From the NCBI RefSeq assembly GCF_047948215.1, contig NC_134456.1, positions 15,966,230-16,030,229 on the forward strand: DNA of 64,000 bases, written 5' to 3'. The notes beneath the pieces were generated by a model. That model had not been told where the DNA came from and did no database searches. It was given only the letters and a program-made list of their open reading frames with translations. Of the stretch, positions 24,289 to 35,139 are shown piece after piece (the stretch's first letter is position 1; every line of letters starts with the position of its first letter). Source of the stretch: Lycorma delicatula (Eukaryota; Arthropoda; Insecta; Hemiptera; Fulgoridae). A program made the translations under genes and the position numbers.

Positions 24289-24486
24289 CTAAAAATAGAA
24301 ATACCAAGACCTTCCACACAATCAAAATCCAATTTTGGAAGAGCAATCATGTCATATTTTGTAAGTGGATAATTAACACCAAAGTAATCTTCGACATATC
24401 CAAATATTTCTGGGCTGAGCTCTTTAGCAGTTTTAAATTTTTTTAGATTATCCTTTCTTGCCCACAAACAAAATGAGATATTATGC
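24289..24486 (-). CDS. Aminopeptidase copy B exon, degraded GAMEN
   Basis: On the minus strand the exon reads HNISFCLWARKDNLKKFK, then PEIFGYVEDYFGVNYPLTKY, then DMIALPKLDFDCVEGLGISIF, ending AG before a consensus GTAAGT donor. Copy A has FRIWARKDA ... DLVALPDLIHGAMENWGLVTF at the same place. The substrate-binding GAMEN motif has become DCVEG, keeping only the Glu, and the invariant Trp is Leu. The frame is fully open. The acceptor (GGCAG) lacks a good pyrimidine tract. The exon starts further downstream than its copy A counterpart, so the preceding part is missing or unrecognised. Confidence 0.85.
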
Positions 24487-24489
24487 CTG

Positions 24490-25450
24490 CCTTAACTTCC
24501 CACAGACACAGTCTAAATCAAAAACTATGAAATTAAGAATATGTACAGGAATGTGTCCATAAATTTATTCCACACACAACCTTTTTTTATTTTTCCTGCA
24601 AAAATTCAGACAATACTAGATCTTACTACCATATAATTTTATTGTTTATTATTATAATACAATTTATATTAAAACTAAACACAACATAAATCAGCAGTGC
24701 AAAAGTTAAAATATAAACATAGTTTTTTTAATAATATAATTTAAAGTTTATAAATAAAGCAACCACTTCTGTATCTAATTGCAGAATATTAGATTTCTAC
24801 ATTGCATCACATCTCTACAGAATATTCACATTCCTGACAGCCAGTGTTTGCACTTTGGATCTTTATGAAACAACTGGTTTTAATTTTATAAATCCTAATT
24901 CTTTTTTATTTTGGAAGATCTTTTGATTAAAATATATGTTGAAGAGCATAAAAGCATTTATGTAAATAAGCCAGATTACTTAATAAATATCTTTTTTGTG
25001 AGGAAATCTATTATTTTTAACAGTTTAAAATTTGATCTCGACACATCTTGATCATACAACTGATCTTGATAGTGATCTTCTTCTTCTTCAATCAACTATT
25101 TCTGTTTACTTAAAACATTTTCTGCATTATCAACATTGAAATATAGTTTTTCCATTAATACAAAGTTATCTCATTTAACATATTTTTTTCTATTTATTCA
25201 ATCACACAATACTATTACAAAAATTTTCACTATCCTGCAGACAATGTCGAGTTGAAAATTCTGCAGTTTTACTACAAAATTGGGCAAAAAAGAGCATACC
25301 TCAGGCTGTAAAATAAACTACAGATACAACATTAAATTTTTTCAGATTCATTTTCTTTCTTATTTGATTTAGATTCTATTATTATTTTAGAAAATTAACT
25401 TTGGAGTCTCATGATTTGATTTTTATACAACTACATTTCCAGTCACTACA
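24490..25450. other. Spacer between copies A and B
   Basis: AT-rich DNA. I searched for a CFDEP-type exon and other N-terminal M1 exons on the minus strand and saw none. Confidence 0.45.
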
Positions 25451-25464
25451 ATCTTCATGACAGC

Positions 25465-25722
25465 ATGAAAGTCATGCTGACAATCTTTTTTGATTATCAA
25501 AGCTTGGTTGATCACAAGTATGCTCTTAAAGGACAAACTGTCAATAGAGAATACCAAATAACTGTTCTTCATGGGCTAAGCGAGGCTGTTCAATACAAGG
25601 ACCATAGTTTTGGGAAAATTATCAGTTGGAAATTTCATCATGACAACACTCTACCCAATGCATCACAACTTATCCAGATTCTTGGCAAAACACAGTTATC
25701 AGGAACACTTGTCATGTTGTAG
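25465..25722 (+). pseudogene. Mariner transposase fragment
   Basis: An open frame of 85 codons reads MKVMLTIFFDYQSLVDHKYA and then KFHHDNTLPNASQLI. These are the second (FFDYQG-like) and third (HHDN) catalytic Asp regions of mariner transposases, here in one frame. N-terminal and C-terminal parts are missing. It is opposite in strand to the aminopeptidase exons. Confidence 0.8.
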
Positions 25723-25729
25723 CGGGGTT

Positions 25730-27180
25730 GCACTGTAGGTCCTCCTTTCCAATCAAATTATTAGATGATTTTTGTTGAGGATATTCAAGATAAGATGTCA
25801 TGGATCATATTCTTCATTAATTCCAGAAAACTAAACAACTGAAGCATTTATAGTTAATCTTGATGGTTTTTTTTATGTAAAGAAAAGTAATCTTATTATA
25901 ACTGTGTCAATATCAAACCTGCATTTTCAAAGAATCTTGGATAAATTCTCATCTGGTTATTTTGACCAGCAAATTCAGCAGTTATCCCTGTCCCTGTAAT
26001 CATTGGAATAAAAATTTGCTTCAGGTGAAAATAGCATTTGATGGGATTTTCATTTAATTTACATTCTGCCTTGTCTAGCATAAAATCTAAAAATTTAATA
26101 TGTTTGTACAATCATGCAGTTTTCCAGTTGCTTGTGAGACTAATCATAATCTCTTCAATTAAATTTACAGAGAATTTCATCATATAATATCATTTACCGA
26201 GAATTTGGAAATAACAAACCTCAAATTGAGAATACGTAACTGATGTCTTCAGGCTCCTAACTAAAGTTTTTCAGGATTTACTGTTTTCTATCTATGTCTC
26301 TCAAATTATGGAGTTATTAACTGATATGTTGGAGCAACTCAACTCTAAGGTTATCTAAATTAGGCTTAAATTCTAAAGCCTTAAACAAACTGAACTTCTT
26401 GCACAGGCATCACCTTGCTATCAAATTAGTAAAATATCAACTAAAATGCTCTGTGGTAACATTCAGTAATGACCATAAAAACTTATAATTCCCTTCAAAA
26501 AACCCTGTATCAGTATTTAAAGATTACCTTTCAAGATCCACTGAATGGAAACTTATTAAACAGTTGATTGTTATGATTCTTTTACAGAAACTCAGTGTAA
26601 TTAAAAATTTTTAAATTAGATTTAGAATTTTTGTAATAAAAACTTTATACACTTTTTATTCCAAAAACCAATAAAAAACCTATGGTTTTATTCAAAAAAT
26701 TCTAATTAAAAAATTAATTTATCTATTAGTCTAATCTAATAATAATTAATTAAAAATTAGATTATATAAATTCAGTTACAATTTTATATTTACTAAGATA
26801 GTTTAAAAACTAATTTGGACATGAATTTTAGTAAATATACTTGCAAGATGGATTGCTACTGCAAAATTAATGATTATTATACTAGATTAACAGAATTTTT
26901 CTTTTATATTTCATTTCTTTTTAACTGAACTTTTAATTACTTGTACTTTCATTTTTTGTATGTTAATTTATCACAGAATAATACATATAATATATCAAAG
27001 AAGATGCATACCTAAAAAATAACAAATATCCATCAATTAAACTTATTCATGAGAAATAATTTTTAGAGATTATTTAATGAATATTTCATGTCAATTCTTG
27101 TGACATAATAAATTTACATAAATACAGATTACAGATTATTCCTTTGACTATTTTATAATACTCATGAAATGAAAAAAGAT
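25730..27180. other. Unassigned spacer sequence
   Basis: Slightly less AT-rich than its surroundings and possibly an old transposon. The minus frame 25896-26111 (71 codons) is open but unrecognised. The terminal exon of aminopeptidase copy A should lie between here and 24.5 kb and was not found. Confidence 0.35.
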
Positions 27181-27183
27181 TAC

Positions 27184-27268
27184 CTCATTCACTGCCTTGT
27201 CAGATTTCTAGCTGTCAATCAAAGAAATGGCAAAATTTCCAAGTAAAGTTTCAGGAGCATTTTTAAAA
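27184..27268 (-). CDS. Aminopeptidase copy A late C-terminal exon
   Basis: Acceptor ATGCACAG and donor GTAATC bound 85 nt. In the phase set by the previous exon it reads FKNAPETLLGNFAISLIDS, a stop (TAG, 27208-27210), then KSDKAVNE. This fits the M1 C-terminal segment (L-x-x-L-I-x-S-V-T-x-x-F-x-[ST]-x-x-x-L-x-E-V). Short length makes the call less certain, but position, phase and splice sites agree. Confidence 0.6.
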
Positions 27269-27349
27269 CTGTGCATAAATAAATAACCATATAAAAAAAT
27301 ATAACTATTTTCTTAACTCATATATATATATATATATAACAGTCTATCC

Positions 27350-27523
27350 ACCTTTTTTTTCTTTTATTTTTACCTCCAGGACCACTGTTAGGTATTGCTT
27401 CAGAGGATGGGATGAAATGGCAATTTTGTAGCATGTGAAAGTGCCATGCCTGACTGGGATTCAAACCTGGGACCTCCAGATGAAAGGCCGAAACACTACC
27501 ACTCATGCCACAGAGGCTGAAAC
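27350..27523 (-). mobile_element. tRNA-derived SINE
   Basis: Same family and orientation as the SINE at 13.8 kb. The B-box-like GGTTTGAATCCC and an A-box-like TGGCATGAGTGGTAG are read on the minus strand. The 3' part CCAGGACCACTGTTAGGTAT adjoins a T-rich stretch. A (TA)n tract lies just to the left at 27318-27339. Confidence 0.85.
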
Positions 27524-27529
27524 CCTATC

Positions 27530-29030
27530 TATCATATTAAACAATTAAGTTTCCTAAGTTAATTAAATTTTTATAATCTACTAAATTATATTTTCTGTTA
27601 AATAAATAAATAGATTTTCTAAATTTATTTTAATGCAGTAGAAAAAAGACGAAGGGAGGATAGTAAGAATTTTACAATATGCATGAAGACATGGAATTTG
27701 AGAACAGAGCTGTTAACAGTGGTGAAGAAAATGCAATAAGCAAAAATGGGAAGGGATGACTAGAAACTTCCAATAATGTTACAATAGCTGGTTATTTTGT
27801 TCCAATTATAAAGCTGCTGTAATCTTCCATTCTTGCAAACAGAGACTGCATATAAATTGAATCAACATTAAGTTCTCTAATGAATTAAATATCATTAAGA
27901 AGTGACAGTTACCACCTGTTATTGATCTGTTGTACATCGCATACGTAGCAAAAAATTAATTATAGTTTTAGTTTTACTTCAGAATCACTATTAATTTAGT
28001 TCAAATCACGGTGAACAGCTTGTTAAATATAATTTTTTTCTTAATTACATTGAATATAACAGAATAAGATATATATTTTAAACAGTATTCCTTACAAAGT
28101 GCTCCCAATTACAATTATATTTCTTCTAAAGAGAAACCTGCATTGTAGTGTACCAGCAGCATAATAAAAAATGACAGCTATGTAAACTGGTTTTTCATAC
28201 TTGTAATGAATACATGTTATTTTTTAAACATACAATTAATGTATATGCCTCAAAGAAATATTTTTACCTGAAATTACTTCATAATTATGTACAGTGTTAC
28301 ATATTAATCTCATACTGTGAGATTTAATACTTTGTTAAAAAGAAATAGTATGAAATGGAAAGTGAGTTCATTAGAAATAGGATAAATTAGGTTCTATGAA
28401 TAATGGATGTTTCAATAATAAAATTAAATATGGGTCATTCTATACAATTAAGCAAATGGTGTTTTCATGACCACCTAAGATTTTTTTCAAATTTTCATCA
28501 TCATAGTCTACACTACAAACAAAAGAAAGTAAAATTTTTTTTCTTAATTTTCCATCTATAAGGTATTCAAAATTTAAAAAAAACTAATTTTTTACAATTG
28601 TTTGAACATTTAATATAAAATTTAACTTATTATAAACTATAATTAGATTATTGCTCATCATTTTCACAACACCCATAAAGATAGTTTCTATTTTATTTTA
28701 GAAATAAAATATTTGAAATCTGAATGCTTTAAACTACTGAAGTGAATATTTTAATGAGTTCTAGCTGAGTAAAATTCGTTTCATAAAAATTGTTCAATTA
28801 CAGTAAATTTTGTAAAAACACTCCTGTTTAGAATTTTTTTCTAGCGAGTAGGAAGAAAGAACTACTGCTAAGATATTGTCAGGAAAAAAATAGTGTAATT
28901 TTTCTGTTGTTTTTCAAAGGTATCTAATTTCAAATTTTGATTTTTTTTTTTTAATTTGAAAATATATTTTAGAATTAAAAAATATATTTGTTATGCTAAA
29001 CATAAAATACATAAATCATACATTTATAAA
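27530..29030. other. Intron sequence of copy A
   Basis: No element or exon could be supported. A minus-strand stretch at 28440-28520 reads DYDDENLKKILGGHENT behind an AG, but it matches no part of the aminopeptidase. Confidence 0.4.
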
Positions 29031-29189
29031 ATATATCCTATGGCCTTCACTTCCATTGCAGTTTATTAAGATTTTATCCAGAAGGATAGAAAATGTGAGT
29101 TAAAGCCATTTTAAAAAAGAAGCGAGTTCCACTACTTTCATCATATACAATTTCCAACTACTGGACAAGTCTGCTTGAAACATAAGCCT

Positions 29190-29370
29190 CTAAATTTGTC
29201 CTTATCCTGTCATTACCTTAATATCCATACCCTCCTTTCATTCTTTTCTCTTATGCTCTTCGGCTTCTTTCAGTCATCTACCTCTCAGCCTCCTTGCTGA
29301 CATTTTCATCTCATAGATCCTACTAGGCATCTTTCCCTTTCAATTTTTCTACATGACCACATCATTATTT
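29190..29370 (-). pseudogene. Decayed non-LTR reverse transcriptase tail
   Basis: The minus strand reads KGKMPSRIYEMKMSARRLRGR before a stop, then MTERSRR. This resembles the RhPK(K/R)I-x-E-x-x-x-G-R-R-x-R-G-R-P tail near the end of RTE/L2-like reverse transcriptases. No other part of the element is recognisable. Confidence 0.5.
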
Positions 29371-29375
29371 ATGGA

Positions 29376-30056
29376 TATACAGTGTGATTCAGAAGGAAAT
29401 AATTTGAGAACTGATTCTAGAGCTTGAAATAAGGAAAAATGTTCTTACATATTTCTTAAATATGTAAGAAAATATTCTTAAATAATAAGTAAATATTCTT
29501 AAATATTTCTTTCTTTTTCCTGTTTACCCTCCGGTAACTACCGTTTAGGTAATACTTCAGAGGATGATATGTATGAGTGTAAATGAAGTGTAGTCTTGTA
29601 CATTCTCAGTTCGACCATTCCTGAGATGTGTGGTTAATTGAAACCCAACCACCAAAGAACACCGGTATCCACGATCTAGTATTCAAATCCATGTAAAAAT
29701 ATCTGGTTTTACTAGGACTTGAACGCTGTAACTCTCGACTTCCAAATCAGCTGATTTGGGAAGACGCGTTAACCACTAGACCAACCCAGTGGGTTACAAA
29801 CAAACATATTTCCAAAAACATTTGGGTTATAAAATTATGGTTAGTAAAGATTTTGCCTGGACTTAAGTTTTCCCCAGTGAAATGAGGTCATGCCAATATT
29901 TTTAAGGCGTTATACGAGAGGTAAACTTGATGGTTTCATGTGTATGGCATGAAAAATCGAATCAAATTCAAACATATGTTTGTAAGATCTTTTTTCCTTA
30001 TTTCAAGCTCTAGAATCAGTTCCCAGATCATTTCTCTTCCTCCAGAATAACTCTAT
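29376..30056. mobile_element. Terminal-inverted-repeat element interrupted by a SINE
   Basis: The left arm 29376-29440 and right arm 29991-30056 are inverted copies. Their inner 32 bp (GAACTGATTCTAGAGCTTGA and onward) are identical, and their tips begin ATACAGTGTGATTC against ATAGAGTTATTCTG. There is no transposase frame inside. A SINE occupies 29510-29797. A perfect 13-bp hairpin (TTCTTACATATTT, 29442-29454, with 29458-29470) lies beside the left arm. It is a MITE-like non-autonomous DNA transposon. Confidence 0.85.
29510..29797 (-). mobile_element. tRNA-derived SINE nested in the 29.4-30.06 kb element
   Basis: Read on the minus strand, the head has GGTTGGTCTAGTGGTTAACG (A box) and GCGTTCAAGTCCTAG (B-box-like). 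A body follows with TGGTTGGGTTTCAATTAACC, and the tail has CCTCTGAAGTATTACCTAAA before a poly-purine end. The copy at 44.4 kb is in the opposite orientation. Confidence 0.85.
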
Positions 30057-30352
30057 ATGTTCATAATGATTATTTATATATATATATATATATAGAATGT
30101 ATTACTAATTGTATTTAAAATAAAACTAGTTAATATTATAATAGAAGTAAAAGGAGGCTAATGGTTAAACTGAGTAATAAATAACATATTTATTACTAAA
30201 AATAAGGATATAAATCATATGGAACATAAATGACCCTTAGCATTTAAGTGCTCAGACTCTGTACCTAATTAAGGTAGCATTGTAAAGTAATATTTTTCTA
30301 AGTTTCACCTATTAAAAATATATTATGAAATGAACTGATAAATACCACTTAC

Positions 30353-30496
30353 ATTGATATAATTTCTTCAATGTTGATATAAAAGAACTCTTTTGCTACA
30401 AAATAACCAATTGAAGAATAAACAATATTTTTAAACACATGATTACTATCTTGTTGGCGAATACCAGAATTTTTATCAAGTAACATATACAGATAC
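30353..30496 (-). CDS. Aminopeptidase copy A exon (SGIRQQD block)
   Basis: The exon begins G-TAT-CTG after AG and joins the AG left by the previous exon to make Arg. It gives NRYLYMLLDKNSGIRQQDSN, followed by VFKNIVYSSIGYFVAKEFFY, and ends before GTAAGT. This matches the [IV]-R-x-Q-D-x-x-x-V-F block of the ERAP1-C-like domain of M1 peptidases. The frame is open. Confidence 0.85.
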
Positions 30497-30605
30497 CTTC
30501 CTTTAACAAAAAGCTCAGATTAAGTTATTATCTGGGAAAATGTATTTTTACTGTCATTAACTTAAAAACAAACATGCGTACATACATTGAAGGTTGGTTT
30601 TATTT

Positions 30606-30860
30606 GTACAGAGTAATTCCAAACTGCACGGCAATCTCTCGGGAGATGATTCTATAGCCAAACTTAAGAAAAAAAAGTTCATGTTATTTTATAAAGTTCA
30701 TAAAATCAAAAAAAGTTAATATATGTATAAGAAAAAAAGTTCACATATAGGTCAGAAAACGGTTCGTTAGCGAGTTTTGGCTCGCGAAACATTTCGCCCT
30801 GCTTTCTGCTCCCTCTGTGAAATTAAACTGTACTAAAATTCGCATGATACCGTAATTCAA
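30606..30860. mobile_element. One-ended DNA-transposon-like repeat
   Basis: It begins TACAGAGTAATTCC and carries CGGCAATCTCTCGGGAGATG and then GAGTTTTGGCTCGCGAAACA, far richer in GC than the surroundings. The tip resembles that of the 29.4-kb element. A matching opposite end was not found. It abuts a retrotransposon fragment at 30862. Confidence 0.5.
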
Positions 30861-30861
30861 T

Positions 30862-30985
30862 CCCCAATAAAGATGAATGACTACCGATTTCATAAAAAGT
30901 ATCAGCAGCCTTTTTTGTCACATACTGTAGATGTTCCTTGAACCCAAAATTTTCATCAAGGATAACACCCAGGTATTTTAGAGTA
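30862..30985 (-). pseudogene. R1/Jockey-type reverse transcriptase fragment
   Basis: The minus strand reads LKYLGVILDENFGFKEHLQY and then VTKKAADTFYEIG. This is the KYLGVxLD block and following helix of non-LTR reverse transcriptases, and is related to the fragment at 55.4 kb. It is short and 5'- and 3'-incomplete. Confidence 0.75.
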
Positions 30986-31020
30986 TTTTAACAAGGTGTC
31001 TTCATTCATCACCTATGAAA

Positions 31021-31460
31021 CATAGAGTCCACCCTCGCTATAAAATCTACCGCAACGCTGTTGACCAATGGCGTCCCATCAACGTCGCAACAGTGGCATA
31101 TCCAATTTCTGAACTGAAACTTACATTTTACTTTATACTTTAGTTTGAAAATCAGGAAAACATCATTTTTGCTTTTTTTAATCACCCATCACCTTCCTAT
31201 GTTGTCTGAATGCCCAACATTTTCTGTGGGTCTTCTACCACCCTCCCTGGAGGCCTCCAGCTCTCACAAGAGGGCATTATCACCCACTTTGAGAATGAAT
31301 GCTCTAGGTTAAGGGAAGAAAATCCCTGACAGAAAACCCCATGTCCTTCAGATTGAGGGTTGGGCATAATCCAACCCTGTATAAAAATGGCTTTTATGAC
31401 AAAATGGAGGCCAAGGCCTCTTCATAGGCTGTACCACCAAGGAGTAAGTAAGTAAGTAGG
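31021..31460. other. Relatively GC-rich unassigned segment
   Basis: Probably old transposon sequence. It has GGAGGCCTCCAG near 31250 and a GTAAGTAAGTAAG microsatellite at about 31445. No frame was recognised. Confidence 0.4.
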
Positions 31461-31967
31461 TGAATAAGATAGAAGGCATTAACACAAACTAACTTAATAT
31501 GTTCTAAGTTTTTTTAGTCACCTTTTTCATACAATATATGAATAAAACTTTTCCTGTAAAAGTTATAAACAAACTTTTTTGTAATTTATAATGAAATTTG
31601 TTTAGAAATTTTGCTCTACAGTTTGTAGTTATTTGGACATATAAGAAAATTTATAGCTGCACATATAATAAAATTGAAGTTTTTTTTTTACCATGACAGA
31701 TGTTTAAGTATAAGTTGATATTTGTGATTAAGCCCAACGTTTCTGTATACACCATCATAACCTAACATTACTACAGACTATATATATATATCTGCAAACA
31801 TACACAGTGAAGAAAATCTGCCATTTATTCAGAAAGTACTGGGTTTGAATCTCAGGCCTGTACCTTTTCATAAGCTATGAAATTCATTTTTCTTGTACTC
31901 ATTTCTTAATAATGAATTTAAAAAATAATATTACCGTATTACAAGATCTGTTATGAAGAACAAATAC

Positions 31968-32135
31968 CTATTAAGAATCCATACTTCTCGACTGCAACTT
32001 AGAGCTGAAAGTATAATTAACTTCTCCTTAGCAAAATTTGTTTTAATGTATACTGAGAATAGAAAATTCCATTCTTTTTCGGTCCCATGTTTAATACCCT
32101 CACAGTAGACTATTGTTTTTAAGTCCTCATGAATC
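31968..32135 (-). CDS. Aminopeptidase copy A exon (YCEG / CSREVW block)
   Basis: Acceptor TTATTTTCAG and donor GTATTT bound 168 nt. It reads IHEDLKTIVYCEGIKHGTEK, then EWNFLFSVYIKTNFAKEKLI, then ALSCSREVWILNR. These are hallmark segments of the ERAP1-C-like domain in M1 aminopeptidases (VYC-x-G-I-x-x-G, W-x-x-[LF]-W/F, A-L-x-C-[ST]-x-x-x-W-x-L). The frame is open, with phase 2 in and phase 2 out. Confidence 0.9.
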
Positions 32136-32139
32136 CTGA

Positions 32140-33430
32140 AAATAATATAACAAAATATTAGTCTGTTATCCTTAGATAAGGTATTTAGAACTAGTATTCA
32201 GAATACAGTTTCAAATATTTGTCCATGACCGTTGCCAGTGAAATGTTTTCTGCAAACATCTGTAAGGAAAATATTGTCTCTAAATTGTTAAAAATGCATT
32301 TTATTTTTAATTATCCTCTGTATTTCATACAAAGCTAAAACAAAATCAAATTATATTTAATTGGTACATTATCATATTAGCCCATTATCTCAATTTGTAA
32401 CAGTGCTTGTGCTTGTATGGGATAAAATTCAAATAGCAAAACTTGTTTTAAAAAAGCTTTGTAAAATGAACTTTTTTTAGCTACACAAAGCAATCTACAA
32501 GATAGAAATCTTAACTATTTCTGCTATATATCCATTTGAAATAGATATTAGTGAGCCAACTGCTACTAAAATAGTAGGATCTACACTCTCATTTACTCAC
32601 ATTGACATCTCGGCATTTATTTATTTAAAATGTATAAATAAAAAAAATAAAGTAACTGAAACAGGACATTTCTAAAAAAAAAATTTAGTGCAGACTCAAT
32701 TCATAGATTCTGATGAGGGCAACAAATGACAGATTCCCTCCACGTGTTGCCGCTGGGTAGGTTAGATCTAGTTTCTAACTGAACCAAACATGGAGAATTT
32801 TGGACTATCTATCCGATCTTAACTTGGAATCTATTGCTATCTCTCACAACTTACAATTTCAATTGAAAAACAAAGTATGCTAAAAGAAAGAACTACCCCA
32901 CGTGATAACTCAAGTAAGGAATCCAACATTGCTTCATGCAATGCATCAGGATCTAGGGTCTGGGGAGTCCCAACATCTGCAATCAGGATTAGTCAGAGCA
33001 TCCTTGGAATCCTTTAACATTAAAATTTAAAAAGAAATAGTTCTTTGGCATTTATAGCTTCAGATAAAAAAATGAATTTAGACAAAAATGAGATCCAAAT
33101 TTTATCTCAAACCTAAGAAACCAGATTTTTAGTTGACAATTGAACAGATATGATATGTGGAACAGATATGAAAAATTATAGAATTTTTAATGGTAAACCT
33201 GCAATTAAAATTATGAAAATTATGCCATTATTAGGTACCGGTTTTTATGTAAACAAGAAAATATAAGATAATGTACCAGAATTCAAATCCAGTTCCAAAA
33301 GGCTGTCTCTTCTTAAAATTAAAAGTAAAAACAAAAATACATCTTTGTACTTGAACTAAACTAAAACTTTGTACTTCAACTACATTTTTTCTTGAATTAA
33401 AATCCTCATCAATTGCTATGCTCCCATAAA
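32140..33430. other. Intron sequence of copy A
   Basis: No exon supported. A moderately GC-rich stretch at 32695-32770 (CCACGTGTTGCCGCTGGGTA) is probably repeat-derived but unassigned. Confidence 0.4.
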
Positions 33431-34640
33431 TGAATACAATAGAAAAAATCCACAGTAAGTAGAAGAATTCTGGTATCTTTTAGAAGAAGAAATGTCTAAG
33501 ATTCCAAAGTTAAATACTTTGGGTGATTTCAATGCACAAATAGGCAGAAATATATAATTATATAATATATATTTTAGAAATATAGTTGGTGAATATCCAG
33601 GATGTAATAAAACCAGCAAAAATGGTATAAGGTTTACTGACTTTTATAAGTTTTTCAGTTTAATACAATGTCAACATTCTTTAGAAAACTACCAAGGAAA
33701 TGTAAAACATGGATATCTCCAAATCGTAACTTAGGAGAATTTCAGCTGAATCATGTAACTATCACCAAAAGAAATATTAAAGAGATTATGAATGTTACAA
33801 TAAGAAGAATTAGAGAGTTTGATTCTGATCATTACGTTTCTAAATTAAATTTTTACCTTCTAAAATTACAAATAAAAAAATAATTTAAATAATTTTATAA
33901 CGTAGACAGAATTACTGTAACAAAGAATGCAATGGAAAAGTTTCAAGAAATAAAATATCCAAAAAAGGTGGTTGGCAAGGATTATCTACAGAAATAAACA
34001 GTGCTGCTAAAAAGATTTTTTGTTTAACAAAGATCAAGAAGAAAGTATGGTGGAATGAGAGATGTCTAGCTGCATTAGCAGAAAGATAAAAAAAAATTAA
34101 AAAAGTGGAAATCTTCTGGAAAGAAATACATCATGAATAGTACAGACAACAAAGAAAAGAAAAAGGAAGGATAAGAGGAACAAGCAGAGTTTTCAAAAAA
34201 TCTCAGCTTATGGAAATGCAGGAAAACTTTGTTAAAAACAATTATAGAGATTTCTATCTAGTTTTTAGTATAAACTAAATGTATACCATGTACCTAGTGT
34301 CAGTTTTTAAGGAAAATGGTAAAATAAGCCTAAATAACTCTGAAAACTGTGAAATTCTCACAGAATATTTTTATATACTTAATAATTTTATAATTTACAA
34401 TTTTATAATTGTTCAGAAAAAATTGAGACAGAATTTTTATACATTGTTGAAAACTTAGAAGATGATTTCAACCTCTGAAGAAATTAAAAATTTAATTAAA
34501 ACAAAAAAAGAACAAAGCTAGTGGATAGGAATCCAACATCTGATTTTTTTAAATGGTCGGAACCAAAAATCACAGGAGATCTAAAGATAGTTTTTGAAGA
34601 AATATGTAAAACAGAAACATAACCTTTACTAAAACCTGAT
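33430..34640 (+). pseudogene. RTE-like retrotransposon 5' part (endonuclease to early RT), decayed
   Basis: On the plus strand, opposite the aminopeptidase, KLNTLGDFNAQIGRN is the apurinic-endonuclease GDFNA motif. It is followed by IVGEYPGCNKTSKNGIRFTD, a degraded ...N-x-x-D-H-V region, and a DSDHYVSKL block near 33820. Further on, an NKASG-like motif near 34510 and KW-x-x-P-x-I mark the start of the reverse transcriptase. Stops and frameshifts are frequent. It could come from the same family as the 3' fragments at 4.3 and 47.5 kb. Confidence 0.7.
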
Positions 34641-34937
34641 AGGTAAAAATTACAGCACCATTTAATAACTTTTGTAGAAGATTTTGTAATTCAAACTGGG
34701 GCACCTTCCTCCATATTCCAAAAATACGCATTCAATCAATGAATGTTGTTTTAGACGCGGTGATATAGCAGGCATACTTGATGCCATAAAAATACCGACT
34801 GGAAGAAAATGAGAGGGTATGGGTCAACGAGTTTTGGAATATTAGTAATATGGGAATAAAAACTACTTTTATTTTGGGATGGAATGGTTCATTGTCTATT
34901 ATCAATAATAATATCATACGATTATAAATTTACCAAC

Positions 34938-35137
34938 ATTTTACTTTCTTCTAGTCTAGGCTCCATGCTCCACTTTTTAAATAATTTAACTGCTTGTTGT
35001 GAACATGCCTTAATATTGAAATAACATGCTTTGCTTGTAATCAATAATTTTAATTTATGCTCTTCATATCTTTTTGGTATTTTTAAAATATTATTATATT
35101 TTTCAAAAATTGGCCTGATTAACTTCTTAAGATATCT
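34938..35137 (-). CDS. Aminopeptidase copy A exon (ERAP1-C-like helices)
   Basis: After acceptor TATTTAG the exon reads RYLKKLIRPIFEKYNNI, then EHKLKLLITSKACYF, then ACSQQAVKLFKKWSMEP. This fits the M1 pattern Y-x-x-x-L-[IL]-x-P-x-[FY]-x-x-[LV]-G...L-R-x-x-x-x-x-x-A-C, then A-x-x-[LF]-F-x-x-W-M. With GTTGGT as donor it leaves in phase 2, as the next exon requires. The donor is weak; GTAAAT four bases on would break the phase. Confidence 0.8.
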
Positions 35138-35139
35138 CT

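Larger units (their letters stand above)
7936..24486 (-). pseudogene. M1 aminopeptidase paralog B, catalytically degraded
   Basis: This is a minus-strand spliced gene or gene relic of the M1 zinc aminopeptidase family. Its exons are 24289-24486 (GAMEN region), 19565-19733 (HExxH region), 16313-16481, 8275-8533 and possibly 7936-8068. Phases match from exon to exon, and the exon boundary after the GAMEN block is the same as in copy A, so A and B are tandem duplicates. GAMEN reads DCVEG and HExxH reads REFIS, so zinc-dependent catalysis is not possible. The downstream Glu (WVHEGF) is kept. No N-terminal half (CFDEP block) was found between this copy and copy A. Frameshifts sit in the last two exons. 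It is either a pseudogene or a decaying inactive homolog. Inactive M1 members are known elsewhere, for example TAF2. Confidence 0.7.
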
